NCBI GenBank assembly: GCA_018061005.1
Contig: JAGOVA010000017.1
Span: 1-46,842, forward strand
DNA: 46,842 bases
Source: Sterolibacterium sp.
GTDB taxonomy: Bacteria > Pseudomonadota > Gammaproteobacteria > Burkholderiales > Rhodocyclaceae
Direction of reading: 5' to 3'
The notes beneath the pieces were generated by a model. That model saw only the letters and a program-made list of their open reading frames with translations, was not told the origin of the DNA and made no database searches. This document shows positions 8,752-17,114 of the stretch, piece by piece; the first letter of the stretch is position 1; each line of letters begins with the position of its first letter. Made by a program: the position numbers and the translations under genes.

Positions 8752-8978
8752 GCGAAGTGCTGCGTTTTTGCGTGCTCCAGCCGATGCACCCCAGCAAAGC
8801 CACCTGGATCAGCAGCCTTACGGTCAATGCAGATTCGGTGAACGCCGGAAACAATTCCGGATGCAGCCACATGTGCAGATTGGCCGGGGTCACCGCTAAC
8901 TAGCGCAGGCAAGCTCGCCAATGCGGCTGCAATGTGACCGTTAACCCACACCATGCCCAACACATAAACGACACGCAC
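8738..8978 (-). pseudogene. Broken small membrane protein gene (DoxX-like?)
   Basis: On the minus strand a GTG start near 8978 gives VRVVYVLGMVWVNGHIAAAL, then SLPALVSG, a typical first membrane helix. After about 8900 the sensible reading continues in another frame: AVTPANLHMWLHPELFPAF, then ALTVRLLIQVALLGCIGW, ending at the stop 8738-8740. An in-frame TAG at 8900-8902 blocks the second frame further upstream. The two halves together look like one small multi-helix inner membrane protein with a frameshift. The HP-x-LFP region and closing helix recall DoxX-type proteins, but this is not certain. It fills most of the otherwise empty interval between dusC and the PEP-CTERM gene; a perfect 6-base hairpin (8845-8860) lies inside. 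Confidence 0.45.
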
Positions 8979-9071
8979 TTTACCCCGCGTTAGTCCGAAA
9001 GCACTATTGATGAATTGATTCCGTATATTCAAAATAGAAAGCTTCAGTCTTAAACATAAAGGGGAAACACC

Positions 9072-9743
9072 ATGAAGTTCAGCAAACTCGCCATCGCACT
9101 GGCCTGCAGCTCGGTTTTTGCCACAGCCGCCCATGCCAACATCGACACCACGCCAACCTGGGACGGTGCCAGTTCAATTAACCCCTTCGGCGTCAGCAGC
9201 ACCGCCACCTACGGCCAAACCTTTACCACGGGAGCGATGAACACCGTCCTCCAGTCGTTCTCGTTCTTCCTCTCCCCGCTCAACGTCGATTTTTACGCGG
9301 GCGTTGGTGTCTGGGATGGCGCGTCCAAGAAGATCAGCTCGGTACTTTTTGAGTCCGGCAACATGAACATTGGCAACAACTTCTCGGGCTTCCAGGAAGT
9401 CGCTGTCGGCACAGGCAACCTGCAACTCGCCGCCAACACCCAGTACGTGGCCTATTTCAGCACCTCGGGCATTCAAAGCGCCTCTGGCACAAACCAGTGG
9501 GGCTACCTGCGCGATGACGTGTATAGCGGCGGCAATATGGTCTGGTTCAACAATGGCAACGACAAGAGCGCGTTGACCAGCCAGCCCTGGGATGGCAACC
9601 CGGGCTGGTTTGGCAAACCGAATGATGACCTGGCCTTCAAGGCAACTCTGGCACCGGTGCCTGAGCCCGAAACCTACGGCATGATGCTGGCTGGTCTCGC
9701 TGTGCTGGGTGCGGTTGCCCGTCGTCGCAAGGCGGTTGCCTGA
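9072..9743 (+). CDS. PEP-CTERM sorting-domain exported protein
   Basis: The 223-residue protein has a Sec signal peptide (cleavage after ATAAHA, residue 22), a beta-rich Asn/Gly/Ser body, and the C-terminal sorting signal VPEPETYGMMLAGLAVLGAV followed by ARRRK. Such proteins are exported, cleaved by exosortase (EpsH/XrtA family) and placed at the cell surface or in the exopolysaccharide. AAGGGGAAA precedes the ATG at 9072. No exosortase gene is in the window, so it must act in trans. The body has no named domain that I can identify. A strong terminator follows. Confidence 0.92.
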   Translation: MKFSKLAIALACSSVFATAAHANIDTTPTWDGASSINPFGVSSTATYGQTFTTGAMNTVLQSFSFFLSPLNVDFYAGVGVWDGASKKISSVLFESGNMNIGNNFSGFQEVAVGTGNLQLAANTQYVAYFSTSGIQSASGTNQWGYLRDDVYSGGNMVWFNNGNDKSALTSQPWDGNPGWFGKPNDDLAFKATLAPVPEPETYGMMLAGLAVLGAVARRRKAVA

Positions 9744-9772
9744 GCCACGTACCGTCAACAAAAGCCAACAAA

Positions 9773-9803
9773 AACGCCAGCCGGTTCGGCTGGCGTTTTT
9801 TTT
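9773..9803. terminator. Terminator shared by the PEP-CTERM and norEF genes
   Basis: The perfect 10-base stem ACGCCAGCCG/CGGCTGGCGT (9774-9783 with 9787-9796) has T runs on the plus side (eight T) and, read in reverse, TTTTTG on the minus side. It lies between two converging genes and can serve both. Confidence 0.9.
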
Positions 9804-9836
9804 CGTGCCAGATCAGCACTCACCTGAACAGTGAAC

Positions 9837-10151
9837 TCAGAGCGTCGCCCAGCGGGCAAACTCACGGCCAAAAAAAACAATCATCAGCAGTGCCAGCGGT
9901 GCGAAGGCAATGAACACATTCAGCAGGTTGCGGATGTACGGGTAGGCGATGTGGGCTTCAATGAAATGTCGCGCTACCAGACGGCCTTTGAACCAGATGA
10001 TGGCGGCGACCACGACTTGCAACAAGGCCGCGCCGTGCATCCAGCGACCCAGTTCCAGGCTAAGCAGGGTGAGCGCGACCAGCGCCAGCCAGGTCCAGGT
10101 GAGTGGGCGGTGGTCGTTGGAGGGCGTGAAATCTATCGGCTTTTCCATCAT
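9837..10151 (-). CDS. norF: NorF-like small membrane protein (cytochrome c oxidase subunit IV family)
   Basis: The 104-residue protein has three predicted membrane helices (about 17-35, 41-57 and 72-95). Its size and helix pattern match the subunit IV-like/NorF family. The gene sits 6 bases downstream of norE, as in norEF operons of denitrifiers, where the pair supports nitric oxide reductase activity without being catalytic. No norCB or norZ is in the window. The alternative is a small subunit of a heme-copper oxidase, but the NorE neighbour favours NorF. Confidence 0.72.
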   Translation of the reverse strand: MMEKPIDFTPSNDHRPLTWTWLALVALTLLSLELGRWMHGAALLQVVVAAIIWFKGRLVARHFIEAHIAYPYIRNLLNVFIAFAPLALLMIVFFGREFARWATL

Positions 10152-10157
10152 GCCTCC

Positions 10158-10778
10158 TCAGACCAGCACATAAAAGAACGGGAAAATCACCAGCCAGATG
10201 ATGTCGGTGGCATGCCAGTAGCTCGCCAGTGCCTCAAGGCCGGAATAATCTTCTGCGCTATAAACCCCCGCCCAATGACGCGCCAGCACCCACAAAATGC
10301 CAAGGATGCCCCAGATGGCATGCACCATGTGAGTCAGGGTGAGATAGTAATAGGTGGTGAAGAATATGCCCGATTCACCATTGATGCCTTGCGACAGATT
10401 CCACTGAAACTCGAGAAACTTGGCCACCGGGTAACCCAGCGCGAGTAACAGCCCGCCGACCAGCCAGCGGATCGATGTCCGCCGTTGATCCTGGCGCATG
10501 GCAATGACGGCACGGGCGATGAAATAGCTGCTGGTCACCATCAACAGGGTGATGACCGTCCCCGCCAGCCGCGACAACCGCTCCGCTCCGGCTTCGAACG
10601 CTTCGGGGAAGTGTGCGCGGGCGATGAAGTAGACACAGAACAAGAGCGAGAACTCGACCAACTCGCAGGTGATGCCCACCCAGATACCACTGTTACCCGG
10701 CACCCGTCCCTGGCTGGGCGCTAGCGCGGGTAGGGCGTATCCCTCCACGCAGGGGGGGGAGGTGCTTGCGCTCGACAT
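10158..10778 (-). CDS. norE: NorE-like cytochrome c oxidase subunit III family protein
   Basis: The 206-residue membrane protein has five predicted helices and the subunit III fold: GIWVGITCELVEFSLLFCVY, EFQWNLSQGINGESGIFFTT, THMVHAIWGI and SYWHATDIIWLVIFPFFYVL. Stand-alone subunit III proteins of about 200 residues are typically NorE, an accessory factor for nitric oxide reduction. The ATG at 10778 is preceded by no clear Shine-Dalgarno, and I found no FNR or NnrR palindrome upstream. It is followed after 6 bases by norF and preceded by amtB on the same strand (108-base gap). Confidence 0.8.
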   Translation of the reverse strand: MSSASTSPPCVEGYALPALAPSQGRVPGNSGIWVGITCELVEFSLLFCVYFIARAHFPEAFEAGAERLSRLAGTVITLLMVTSSYFIARAVIAMRQDQRRTSIRWLVGGLLLALGYPVAKFLEFQWNLSQGINGESGIFFTTYYYLTLTHMVHAIWGILGILWVLARHWAGVYSAEDYSGLEALASYWHATDIIWLVIFPFFYVLV

Positions 10779-10886
10779 GATTGCCTCAAACCACGGTATC
10801 CGGTGGCGAATGAAAAAATCAGTCTATCACGCACTCATCCGGCTAAAAACACGCAGGTAGTAGGGATATTCCGTGAAAACACGGGC

Positions 10887-12089
10887 TTACCAGAGCGTTT
10901 CACGCTCGGGCGAAGCGCTAATGCGGTGGATGGAAATGTCGGCACCGTGATGTTCTTCCTCGGCATCCAGACGAATCCCCAGCGTTTTTTTCAGCCCGCC
11001 GTAGATCAGCAGACCGCCGCCGAAGGCGATGAAAACGCCCAGCGTGGTTCCCATCAGTTGCGACATGAAACTGACCCCCCCCAGCCCACCCAGTGCCTGG
11101 TTGCCAAAAAGACCTGCGGCAATTCCGCCCAACGCGCCACACAGGCCATGCAGCGGCCAGACCCCCAGCACATCGTCGATTTTCCAGCGGTTCTGCATCA
11201 GGGTGAACATGTAAACAAACAGGCCGCCCGCCGCACCGCCGGTAATCAACGCACCCAATGGGTGCATCAGATCAGAACCGGCGCAAATCGCGACCAGGCC
11301 GGCCAGCGGGCCGTTGTGCACAAAACCGGGGTCATTCTTGCCCGCGAGCAGGGCGACCAGCGTGCCACCGACCATCGCCATCAGCGAATTCATCGCAACC
11401 AGGCCGGAAATTTTGTCGAGGGTCTGCGCGCTCATCACGTTGAAGCCGAACCAGCCCACGGTGAGGATCCACGCCCCCAGCGCGAGAAACGGGATGCTTG
11501 ACGGCGGGTGTGCCGACATGCCGCCATCCTTGTGATAACGCCCACGCCGCGCCCCCAGCATCAACACCGCCGCCAGGCCGATCCAGCCGCCCACGGCATG
11601 CACCACCACGGAGCCGGCAAAGTCGTGGAACTCCGCACCAAACTGGGACTTGAGCCATTCCTGCAGGCCATAGTTGTGATTCCAGGCCATGCCTTCAAAC
11701 AAGGGATAGATGAAGCCGACCAGCAAAAAGGTGGCGATCAGTTGCGGATGAAAGCGGGCGCGCTCGGCAATGCCGCCCGAGACGATGGCCGGGATTGCAG
11801 CGGCAAAGGTCAGCAAAAAGAAGAACTTGACCATCTCATAGCCATTCTTCTGCGCCAGCACATCCGCCCCATGGAAAAAGTGGCTGCCGTAGGCCAGCAT
11901 GTAGCCGATGAAAAAGTAGGCGATCGACGAAATGGCGAAGTCGGCAAGGATCTTGACCAGCGCATTCACCTGATTCTTGCGACGCACCGTGCCCAGTTCC
12001 AGAAAGGCAAAACCGGCGTGCATCGCCAGAATCATGATGCCACCGAGCAGGATGAACAGGACATCGCTGGCGTTTTTGAGGTTTTCCAT
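10887..12089 (-). CDS. amtB: Ammonium transporter (Amt family)
   Basis: The 400-residue protein has about eleven membrane helices and conducts ammonium/ammonia. The conserved pore twin histidines are in VVHAVGG and PLHGLCG, and the family stretches FAGSVVVHAVGGWIGLAA and GWFGFN are clear. There is no obvious cleaved signal peptide. GGAG lies 8 bases before the ATG. Upstream there is a -24/-12 promoter and an NtrC-like site, so expression should rise under nitrogen limitation. A glnK/PII gene, the usual partner, is not beside it. The C-terminal tail (DAEEEHHGADIS) is longer and more acidic than in E. coli AmtB. Confidence 0.95.
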   Translation of the reverse strand: MENLKNASDVLFILLGGIMILAMHAGFAFLELGTVRRKNQVNALVKILADFAISSIAYFFIGYMLAYGSHFFHGADVLAQKNGYEMVKFFFLLTFAAAIPAIVSGGIAERARFHPQLIATFLLVGFIYPLFEGMAWNHNYGLQEWLKSQFGAEFHDFAGSVVVHAVGGWIGLAAVLMLGARRGRYHKDGGMSAHPPSSIPFLALGAWILTVGWFGFNVMSAQTLDKISGLVAMNSLMAMVGGTLVALLAGKNDPGFVHNGPLAGLVAICAGSDLMHPLGALITGGAAGGLFVYMFTLMQNRWKIDDVLGVWPLHGLCGALGGIAAGLFGNQALGGLGGVSFMSQLMGTTLGVFIAFGGGLLIYGGLKKTLGIRLDAEEEHHGADISIHRISASPERETLW

Positions 12090-12125
12090 CGTGACGCTCC
12101 AAAAAGAACCGAATGGTCACACGTA

Positions 12126-12141
12126 AGCAATTTTCAGGCCA
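12126..12141 (-). promoter_or_regulatory. Sigma-54 promoter of amtB
   Basis: On the minus strand TGGCCTGAAAATTGCT gives TGGC-N7-TTGC, the -24/-12 element with the obligatory GG-N10-GC spacing. It ends 37 bases before the ATG, leaving a short leader with GGAG. Confidence 0.75.
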
Positions 12142-12236
12142 TAAAATATTTTCATTCAATATCAATCAGTTGCAACTTTCAGTCCGCAAAGAAAACAAAC
12201 GAACGTGAATCAAATCGGGGCGACCACGCACCTGCA

Positions 12237-12253
12237 TGCACCATATTGGTTCC
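12237..12253 (-). promoter_or_regulatory. NtrC-type enhancer site upstream of amtB
   Basis: TGCACC-ATATT-GGTTCC matches the NtrC palindrome TGCACC-N5-GGTGCA well in the left half and partly in the right. Its centre is about 110 bases upstream of the -12 element, the right range for activation by DNA looping. Confidence 0.6.
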
Positions 12254-12268
12254 CGCTGGGCGGGAAAC

Positions 12269-13522
12269 TTACCGGGGCGGTGCAGACGGGCTGTAGCCCG
12301 GTGGCAGCAGCAGCCACATCTGCCCCTTCTGCCGCATCTTGCCCGCCTGGTTGCCCGCTTCAATACCGCTGCCCCAGAAGAAGTCGGCACGCACCGGGCC
12401 TCGAATGGCTCCGCCGGTATCCTGCGCGTTCATCAACCGTGTTAGCGCGCGCTCACTGTTTGGATAAGTGGCTACCAGCCACACGGGTGTGCCCATGGGC
12501 GTATAGCGCGGATCCACCGCCAGACTGCGTTCGGCGGTCAGCGCCAGCCCCATCGCACCCGGCGGGCCGTCACCGGTCAGCGGCAATTCACGAAAAAAAA
12601 CATAGCTGGGATTGGCTGCCAGCAGCTCCTGCATGCGCTGCGGATGCGCTTTCAGCCACTGGCGGATTCCCTGCATCGAGGCCTGTTCGACCTTGAGCTC
12701 GCCCTGGTCGATCAGCCAGCGGCCAATGGAGCGGTAAGGGTGACCATTTTGATCTGCGTAACCCACACGGATACGACTGCCATCATCAAGCACGACCTGC
12801 CCGGAACCCTGAATCTGCATGAAGAACACATCCAGCGGATCATCCGCCCAAACAATCGCGTGATCGGCCTGACGCGACGCCAGCCGATCCCATTCGGCGC
12901 GCGCATAGTAAGGAACGAGTTTGCGCCCTTCGAGACGGCCGCGCAGGCGCATGTGTTTGAGCTCCGGATACAGGCTGCCCAGTTCGACATCGATCAGATC
13001 ATCCGGCACGGCTTCGATGGGATACAGGTAAGGCTTTTTCCGCTGGCGGCTGGCCTTGAGCACCGGCTCGTAATAACCCGTGATCAGCCCTTCGCGGCTG
13101 GCATCGGGATTCACCAGTTGCCAGGGTTGCAGATTCTTTTCAAACCAGGCGGTCAGACTCGCCTCATCGCGTTCCTTCAGGCTGCGTGCGGCGGCGCACA
13201 CGGGCTGCCAAAGCACCTGCCGTTGCAAGCTGCGACAGGACACCAGCAATGCCTCGAAGCCCGCGGCCAAACCGTCCTTGCCCGGCCAGTCCGGCAGCGC
13301 ATCCCAGCGCGCTGCCTCCAGCGGCGGCGCACTGGGCTTGGGCGGTTCTTTAGGTGGACATGAAGGGCATACGGGGCATTGCGTGATAGCGGGTGCACAC
13401 TGTTGTGGCGCAGGTTCCGGTTTGCCTGGGAGCACCGCGCAGCCCGTAACGAATAACGAGCACACCCAGAAAGCCTGCCGGGTGCGCGGAAAAACAGAAA
13501 GCGAAAAGAAGGACGAAGACAT
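12269..13522 (-). CDS. mltA: Membrane-bound lytic murein transglycosylase A
   Basis: This 417-residue outer-membrane lipoprotein cuts peptidoglycan to 1,6-anhydro-muropeptides. The signal peptide ends in the lipobox VTGC with Cys28. A Pro-rich linker follows, then the MltA domain (GLITGYYEPVLKAS) and the C-terminal 3D domain with QDTGGAI and ADFFWGSG, whose Asp residues are essential in the family. I chose the ATG at 13522 since it gives a normal lipoprotein signal; upstream frame has no signal. It is divergent from the DUF815 ATPase gene with 59 bases between them, which must hold both promoters. Confidence 0.94.
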   Translation of the reverse strand: MSSSFFSLSVFPRTRQAFWVCSLFVTGCAVLPGKPEPAPQQCAPAITQCPVCPSCPPKEPPKPSAPPLEAARWDALPDWPGKDGLAAGFEALLVSCRSLQRQVLWQPVCAAARSLKERDEASLTAWFEKNLQPWQLVNPDASREGLITGYYEPVLKASRQRKKPYLYPIEAVPDDLIDVELGSLYPELKHMRLRGRLEGRKLVPYYARAEWDRLASRQADHAIVWADDPLDVFFMQIQGSGQVVLDDGSRIRVGYADQNGHPYRSIGRWLIDQGELKVEQASMQGIRQWLKAHPQRMQELLAANPSYVFFRELPLTGDGPPGAMGLALTAERSLAVDPRYTPMGTPVWLVATYPNSERALTRLMNAQDTGGAIRGPVRADFFWGSGIEAGNQAGKMRQKGQMWLLLPPGYSPSAPPR

Positions 13523-13581
13523 GGTTCTGCTAGAGTGCCGGGTGAACGAACCCGTTAGCTTACCCCAGAGCCTCCTGCGCC

Positions 13582-14457
13582 ATGACTGATCTTGCCGATT
13601 TTTTGAGCCGTGCCGAGCAGTTGCTGGCGCGCGTCGAGGCCTTGCTACCTGCACCGGCCAGCCCGCCCGACTGGGAAACCGCCCTCGCATTCCGTTGGTT
13701 GCACGGCGCAAAGCCGCACCAGGGTGGGCAGTTGCAGGCCGTGCCCCACCCCCATCGCATCCGCCTCGACCATCTTTGCGGCATTACAGCGCAGGCGCAG
13801 CGGATCGAACAAAATACCCGTCAATTCGTCGCCCGACGGCACGCCAACAACGTGTTGCTGACCGGGGCACGCGGCACGGGCAAATCCTCACTGGTCAAAG
13901 CCATGCTCGACCGCTTTGCCCCGGAAGGCCTGCGCCTGATCGAAGTGGATAAACAGGATCTCGTCGATCTGCCGCAAATTGTGGCTCTGGTCGCCGCTCG
14001 ACCCGAGCGTTTCATCGTGTTCTGCGACGATCTCTCCTTCGAATCCGGCGAGCCCGGCTACAAGGCACTGAAAAGTGTGCTGGACGGTTCGATTGCCGGT
14101 GTGCCAGACAACCTGCTGATCTACGCCACCTCCAACCGCCGTCATCTGATGCCCGAATACATGGCGGAAAACCTGGACACCCATCATGTCGGCGAGGAAG
14201 TCCATCCGGGTGAGCAGACCGAAGAAAAAATCTCGCTTTCCGAGCGTTTTGGCCTCTGGCTGTCTTTTTACCCGTTCGACCAGGAACACTATCTCGCCAT
14301 CTGCCGTCACTGGCTGACTGAATTTGGCATGCTGTGCTGGGATGACGAAATCCGTCAAGAAGCCCTGCAGTGGGCACTCTCACGCGGCTCGCGCAATGGC
14401 CGGGTGGCCTGGCAGTTTGCCCGCGATCTGGCCGGACGATCGGGGCATACCCCATGA
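13582..14457 (+). CDS. DUF815-family AAA ATPase
   Basis: The 291-residue predicted P-loop ATPase has Walker A GARGTGKSS near residue 94, Walker B FIVFCDDLSFE near 150, and a sensor region with LLIYATSNRRHLMPE. This is the DUF815 (PF05673) pattern, a family of AAA+ proteins of unclear function widespread in proteobacteria. No membrane helix is seen. It overlaps the next gene (Nudix-ThiE fusion) by ATGA at 14454-14457; the same order, ATPase then MutT/Nudix, occurs in many betaproteobacteria downstream of argJ/secA regions (recalled, not checked). Confidence 0.88.
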   Translation: MTDLADFLSRAEQLLARVEALLPAPASPPDWETALAFRWLHGAKPHQGGQLQAVPHPHRIRLDHLCGITAQAQRIEQNTRQFVARRHANNVLLTGARGTGKSSLVKAMLDRFAPEGLRLIEVDKQDLVDLPQIVALVAARPERFIVFCDDLSFESGEPGYKALKSVLDGSIAGVPDNLLIYATSNRRHLMPEYMAENLDTHHVGEEVHPGEQTEEKISLSERFGLWLSFYPFDQEHYLAICRHWLTEFGMLCWDDEIRQEALQWALSRGSRNGRVAWQFARDLAGRSGHTP

Positions 14458-15404
14458 AAATGAGCAAAATCACTGAAGTTGCCGCTGCGGTCATCCTGCA
14501 GCCCGATGGCCGTTTTCTGCTTGGTCGTCGTCCCGCAGGCAGTTTTTATGCGGGTTACTGGGAGTTTCCCGGTGGCAAGATCGAAGCGGGCGAAACACCA
14601 CACGCTGCGCTGGTGCGCGAACTGGAAGAAGAACTGGGCATCCACATCGAACAGGCGGAACCGTGGCTGGTGCGCGAATTTGTTTATGAGCATGCCCATG
14701 TGCGCCTGTACTTCTTTCGCGTCCTGCGCTGGCAGGGTGAGCTGCGCGACCTGCAACATGACGCGCTGGCCTGGCAAACCCCCGGTGCGGTGAATGTCGC
14801 CCCCCTGCTGCCCGCCAATGCCCCCATCCTGTCGGCGTTAACCCTGCCAGACTTCTACGCCATCACCCACGCCGGCGGCGCGGCAGGCATGGGCGTTGCC
14901 GCGCAGATTCACGCCTTGAAAAAGGCACTGGATCAAGGGCTACGCCTGCTTCAGGTGCGCGAACCGGCGCTCAATACCGCGCAAATCGACACCCTGCTGG
15001 CACAGGCGGTCGCCCTTTGTCACCAATACAACGCACGCCTGCTGGTCAATGGCGATGCCCGTCTGGCGCGGGAATGCGGGGCAGACGGCCTGCATCTGCC
15101 CGCCCGGCAACTGATGGCACTGCCACGTCGCCCCGATTTTCCGCTGGTCGCTGCCTCCTGCCACAACGCGACCGAACTGGCGCAAGCGGTGCGGCTAGGG
15201 CTGGACTTCGTGGTGCTGGGTTCGATCAAGACCACCACCAGCCATCCGGGGCGCAGCGGCCTGGGCTGGCTCAGCTGCGCGGACTTGTTACAAGGTTATC
15301 CGTTGCCCGTCTACGCGCTCGGCGGGCTGACGGGGGACGACTTACCAGAAGCCCGGCGATGTGGCGCACACGGCATCGCCGCCATCCGCGCCGCGTGGGC
15401 ATAA
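14454..15404 (+). CDS. Nudix hydrolase (MutT-like) fused to a ThiE-like domain
   Basis: The 316-residue protein has two parts. Residues 1-130 are a MutT-type Nudix hydrolase with the complete Nudix box GGKIEAGETPHAALVRELEE-ELGI, which would remove 8-oxo-dGTP from the nucleotide pool. Residues 140-316 are a thiamine-phosphate-synthase-like TIM barrel (LLQVREPALN, LLVNGDARLARECGADGLHL, VVLGSIKTTTSHPG). This fusion is known in beta- and gammaproteobacteria as Nudix family hydrolase; whether the ThiE part is catalytic is unclear. The start ATG at 14454 overlaps the ATPase stop. Confidence 0.92.
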   Translation: MKMSKITEVAAAVILQPDGRFLLGRRPAGSFYAGYWEFPGGKIEAGETPHAALVRELEEELGIHIEQAEPWLVREFVYEHAHVRLYFFRVLRWQGELRDLQHDALAWQTPGAVNVAPLLPANAPILSALTLPDFYAITHAGGAAGMGVAAQIHALKKALDQGLRLLQVREPALNTAQIDTLLAQAVALCHQYNARLLVNGDARLARECGADGLHLPARQLMALPRRPDFPLVAASCHNATELAQAVRLGLDFVVLGSIKTTTSHPGRSGLGWLSCADLLQGYPLPVYALGGLTGDDLPEARRCGAHGIAAIRAAWA

Positions 15405-15427
15405 CGGGTCAGGCCGGGGACAGATCG

Positions 15428-15619
15428 TTATTCCTCGTCCGGCAAAAGTGATGCCTCTGTTTGCGGAACCCGATATTCCTCAGCCGCCCAGGCACCAAAG
15501 TCGATCGACTTGCAGCGCGCCGAACAAAAAGGCCGAAAACGATTTTCCGTCAGCCAGACCACGGCCTTGCCGCAACACGGGCAGGCGACGGTACGGGCAG
15601 TCGCAAGATGTTCGCTCAT
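15428..15619 (-). CDS. yacG: DNA gyrase inhibitor YacG
   Basis: The 63-residue zinc protein has the two Cys pairs CPCC (residues 13-16) and CSARC, then the family signature [16 protein letters not shown]. YacG binds GyrB and blocks DNA binding by gyrase. The ATG at 15619 was preferred to a TTG three codons upstream. It lies 11 bases after zapD on the same strand and is the last gene of the coaE-zapD-yacG run; it converges with the Nudix-ThiE gene. Confidence 0.93.
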   Translation of the reverse strand: MSEHLATARTVACPCCGKAVVWLTENRFRPFCSARCKSIDFGAWAAEEYRVPQTEASLLPDEE

Positions 15620-15630
15620 GAGCCGCAATA

Positions 15631-16389
15631 CTACAAATTACAGAACGTCAGCTCGAACGGCACATCTTCATGCGACTGGCGCGCGCGGGGTTCGCCGGTG
15701 TCCGGGGCAATGAAGCGGATGTTCAGGGCGTATTTGTTCGCGCTGATTTCGGGGATGCAGGCGGTGTGACGATCAACACGCAGGCGCAGCATCAGGGCGG
15801 TGCGGCCGCCGAGCATCAGCTGGTAGGCACCGTGGGCGGCCACCTGTGGCTCGGGGCGACCCGAAGCGCGCAGCAGACGCAGGACGATGGTCAGGCCGGA
15901 GCGGATCGGCAGCATCGGGTTGATCCAGCCATTGAGGGATTCGCGGCGACGTTCCGGGTCGCGGTGCAACCAGTAATGATAGGCGGGCAGGTCGAATTCA
16001 CACACGCCACCGGGGATGATGGCGCGATTCTTGATCGACATCAGCCATTCGTTTTCACGCAGGTACTGGCCGATCTTGCCGTGCATGGCGAGCATCTGCG
16101 CACTGGCCATTTCGATTTCATACAGCGCGCCGGACAGCGCGTCTTCGGAAATATCGGGGTTATTGCGGAAGGTCAGCAGCGTCTGCCGCTGGCGTTCGAG
16201 TTCCTGGACGAGATCGAACTTGAGATCAGCACGGGCGGCCACTTCCAGCACTTCGAAGATCGTCAACAGGGCGACATGGTGATCTTCAGCCGCGTCAGAA
16301 CTGACGAAGTACTGGATTTTGTCGAACAGATCCTCAAGGCGCAGCAGGGTGCGGATGCGCTCGTTGAGAGGGTATTCGTAAGTAATCAC
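15631..16389 (-). CDS. zapD: Cell division protein ZapD
   Basis: This 252-residue protein bundles FtsZ filaments at the division ring. It matches the DUF1342/ZapD family over its whole length: [20 protein letters not shown] at the N-terminus, [36 protein letters not shown] and the C-terminal beta-rich domain ([20 protein letters not shown]). The usual length is about 250. It stands in the conserved order coaE-zapD-yacG. Confidence 0.95.
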   Translation of the reverse strand: MITYEYPLNERIRTLLRLEDLFDKIQYFVSSDAAEDHHVALLTIFEVLEVAARADLKFDLVQELERQRQTLLTFRNNPDISEDALSGALYEIEMASAQMLAMHGKIGQYLRENEWLMSIKNRAIIPGGVCEFDLPAYHYWLHRDPERRRESLNGWINPMLPIRSGLTIVLRLLRASGRPEPQVAAHGAYQLMLGGRTALMLRLRVDRHTACIPEISANKYALNIRFIAPDTGEPRARQSHEDVPFELTFCNL

Positions 16390-16460
16390 GCTTCAAACAC
16401 GCGTCACGCGCCAATCCTGAGGGTGAATTTGTGCGATTTTGACCGATTCGTCAACAAAGC

Positions 16461-17114
16461 TCAACCTCCTGCCAGTGATTTTTTTGCTGCCAGCATATCC
16501 AGGTATTTCTGGTGCAAGGCGGCGACTTGCGGACGCAGCTGCGCCAGCTCGCCTTCGTTGTCGATGAGATCGTTGGCCACGGCGCAACGTTCGGCACGCT
16601 GAACCTGTGCGGCCATGATGCGTTCGACATCTTCGCGGCGCATCTGGCTGCGTTGCATGACGCGACGAATCTGGGTTTCTTCGCTGCAATCGACCACGGC
16701 GATGCGCGCAACCCGATTGCGGTAAGTGCCGGATTCGATCAGCAGCGGAATTTCCATGATCGCGTAGGGCGCGGCGGTCTCCAGTGCGGCGCGGCAACGG
16801 CGGCGGCTTTCCACGCCGATCATCGGATGCAGGATGGCTTCAAGGCGCAGTTTCGCGCTGGCATCGCTGAACGCCAGCTGACGCATGGCGGCGCGATCCA
16901 GTGCACCCTGCGGGGTGATCATGCGCTCACCAAAATCCTTGCGGATGGCCTCCATCGCAGCACCACCGGGGGCGGTCAGCTCATGGGCGATGGCATCTAC
17001 ATCAATCACGGGTATGCCCAGTTCGCGGAACAAGGCGGCCGCGGCACTTTTGCCGCTGCCGATGCCACCGGTCAGGCCAAGTACGCGGCCATCAGAAGTC
17101 GTGGTGTGGGTCAT
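16461..17114 (-). CDS. coaE: Dephospho-CoA kinase
   Basis: This 217-residue enzyme phosphorylates the 3'-hydroxyl of dephospho-CoA in the last step of CoA synthesis. The P-loop GLTGGIGSGKS is at residues 13-23, IDVDAIAHELT follows, and LEAILHPMI and MEIPLLIESG are family motifs. It overlaps the stop of the SPOR gene by ATGA. coaX, the first step of the same pathway, is encoded in the same operon. Confidence 0.95.
   Translation of the reverse strand: MTHTTTSDGRVLGLTGGIGSGKSAAAALFRELGIPVIDVDAIAHELTAPGGAAMEAIRKDFGERMITPQGALDRAAMRQLAFSDASAKLRLEAILHPMIGVESRRRCRAALETAAPYAIMEIPLLIESGTYRNRVARIAVVDCSEETQIRRVMQRSQMRREDVERIMAAQVQRAERCAVANDLIDNEGELAQLRPQVAALHQKYLDMLAAKKSLAGG

Noticed and set aside
11508-12296. 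Plus-strand frames opposite amtB (also 10803-11501)
   Set aside because: Mirror frames of the Amt gene; the left one also crosses the sigma-54 promoter region.
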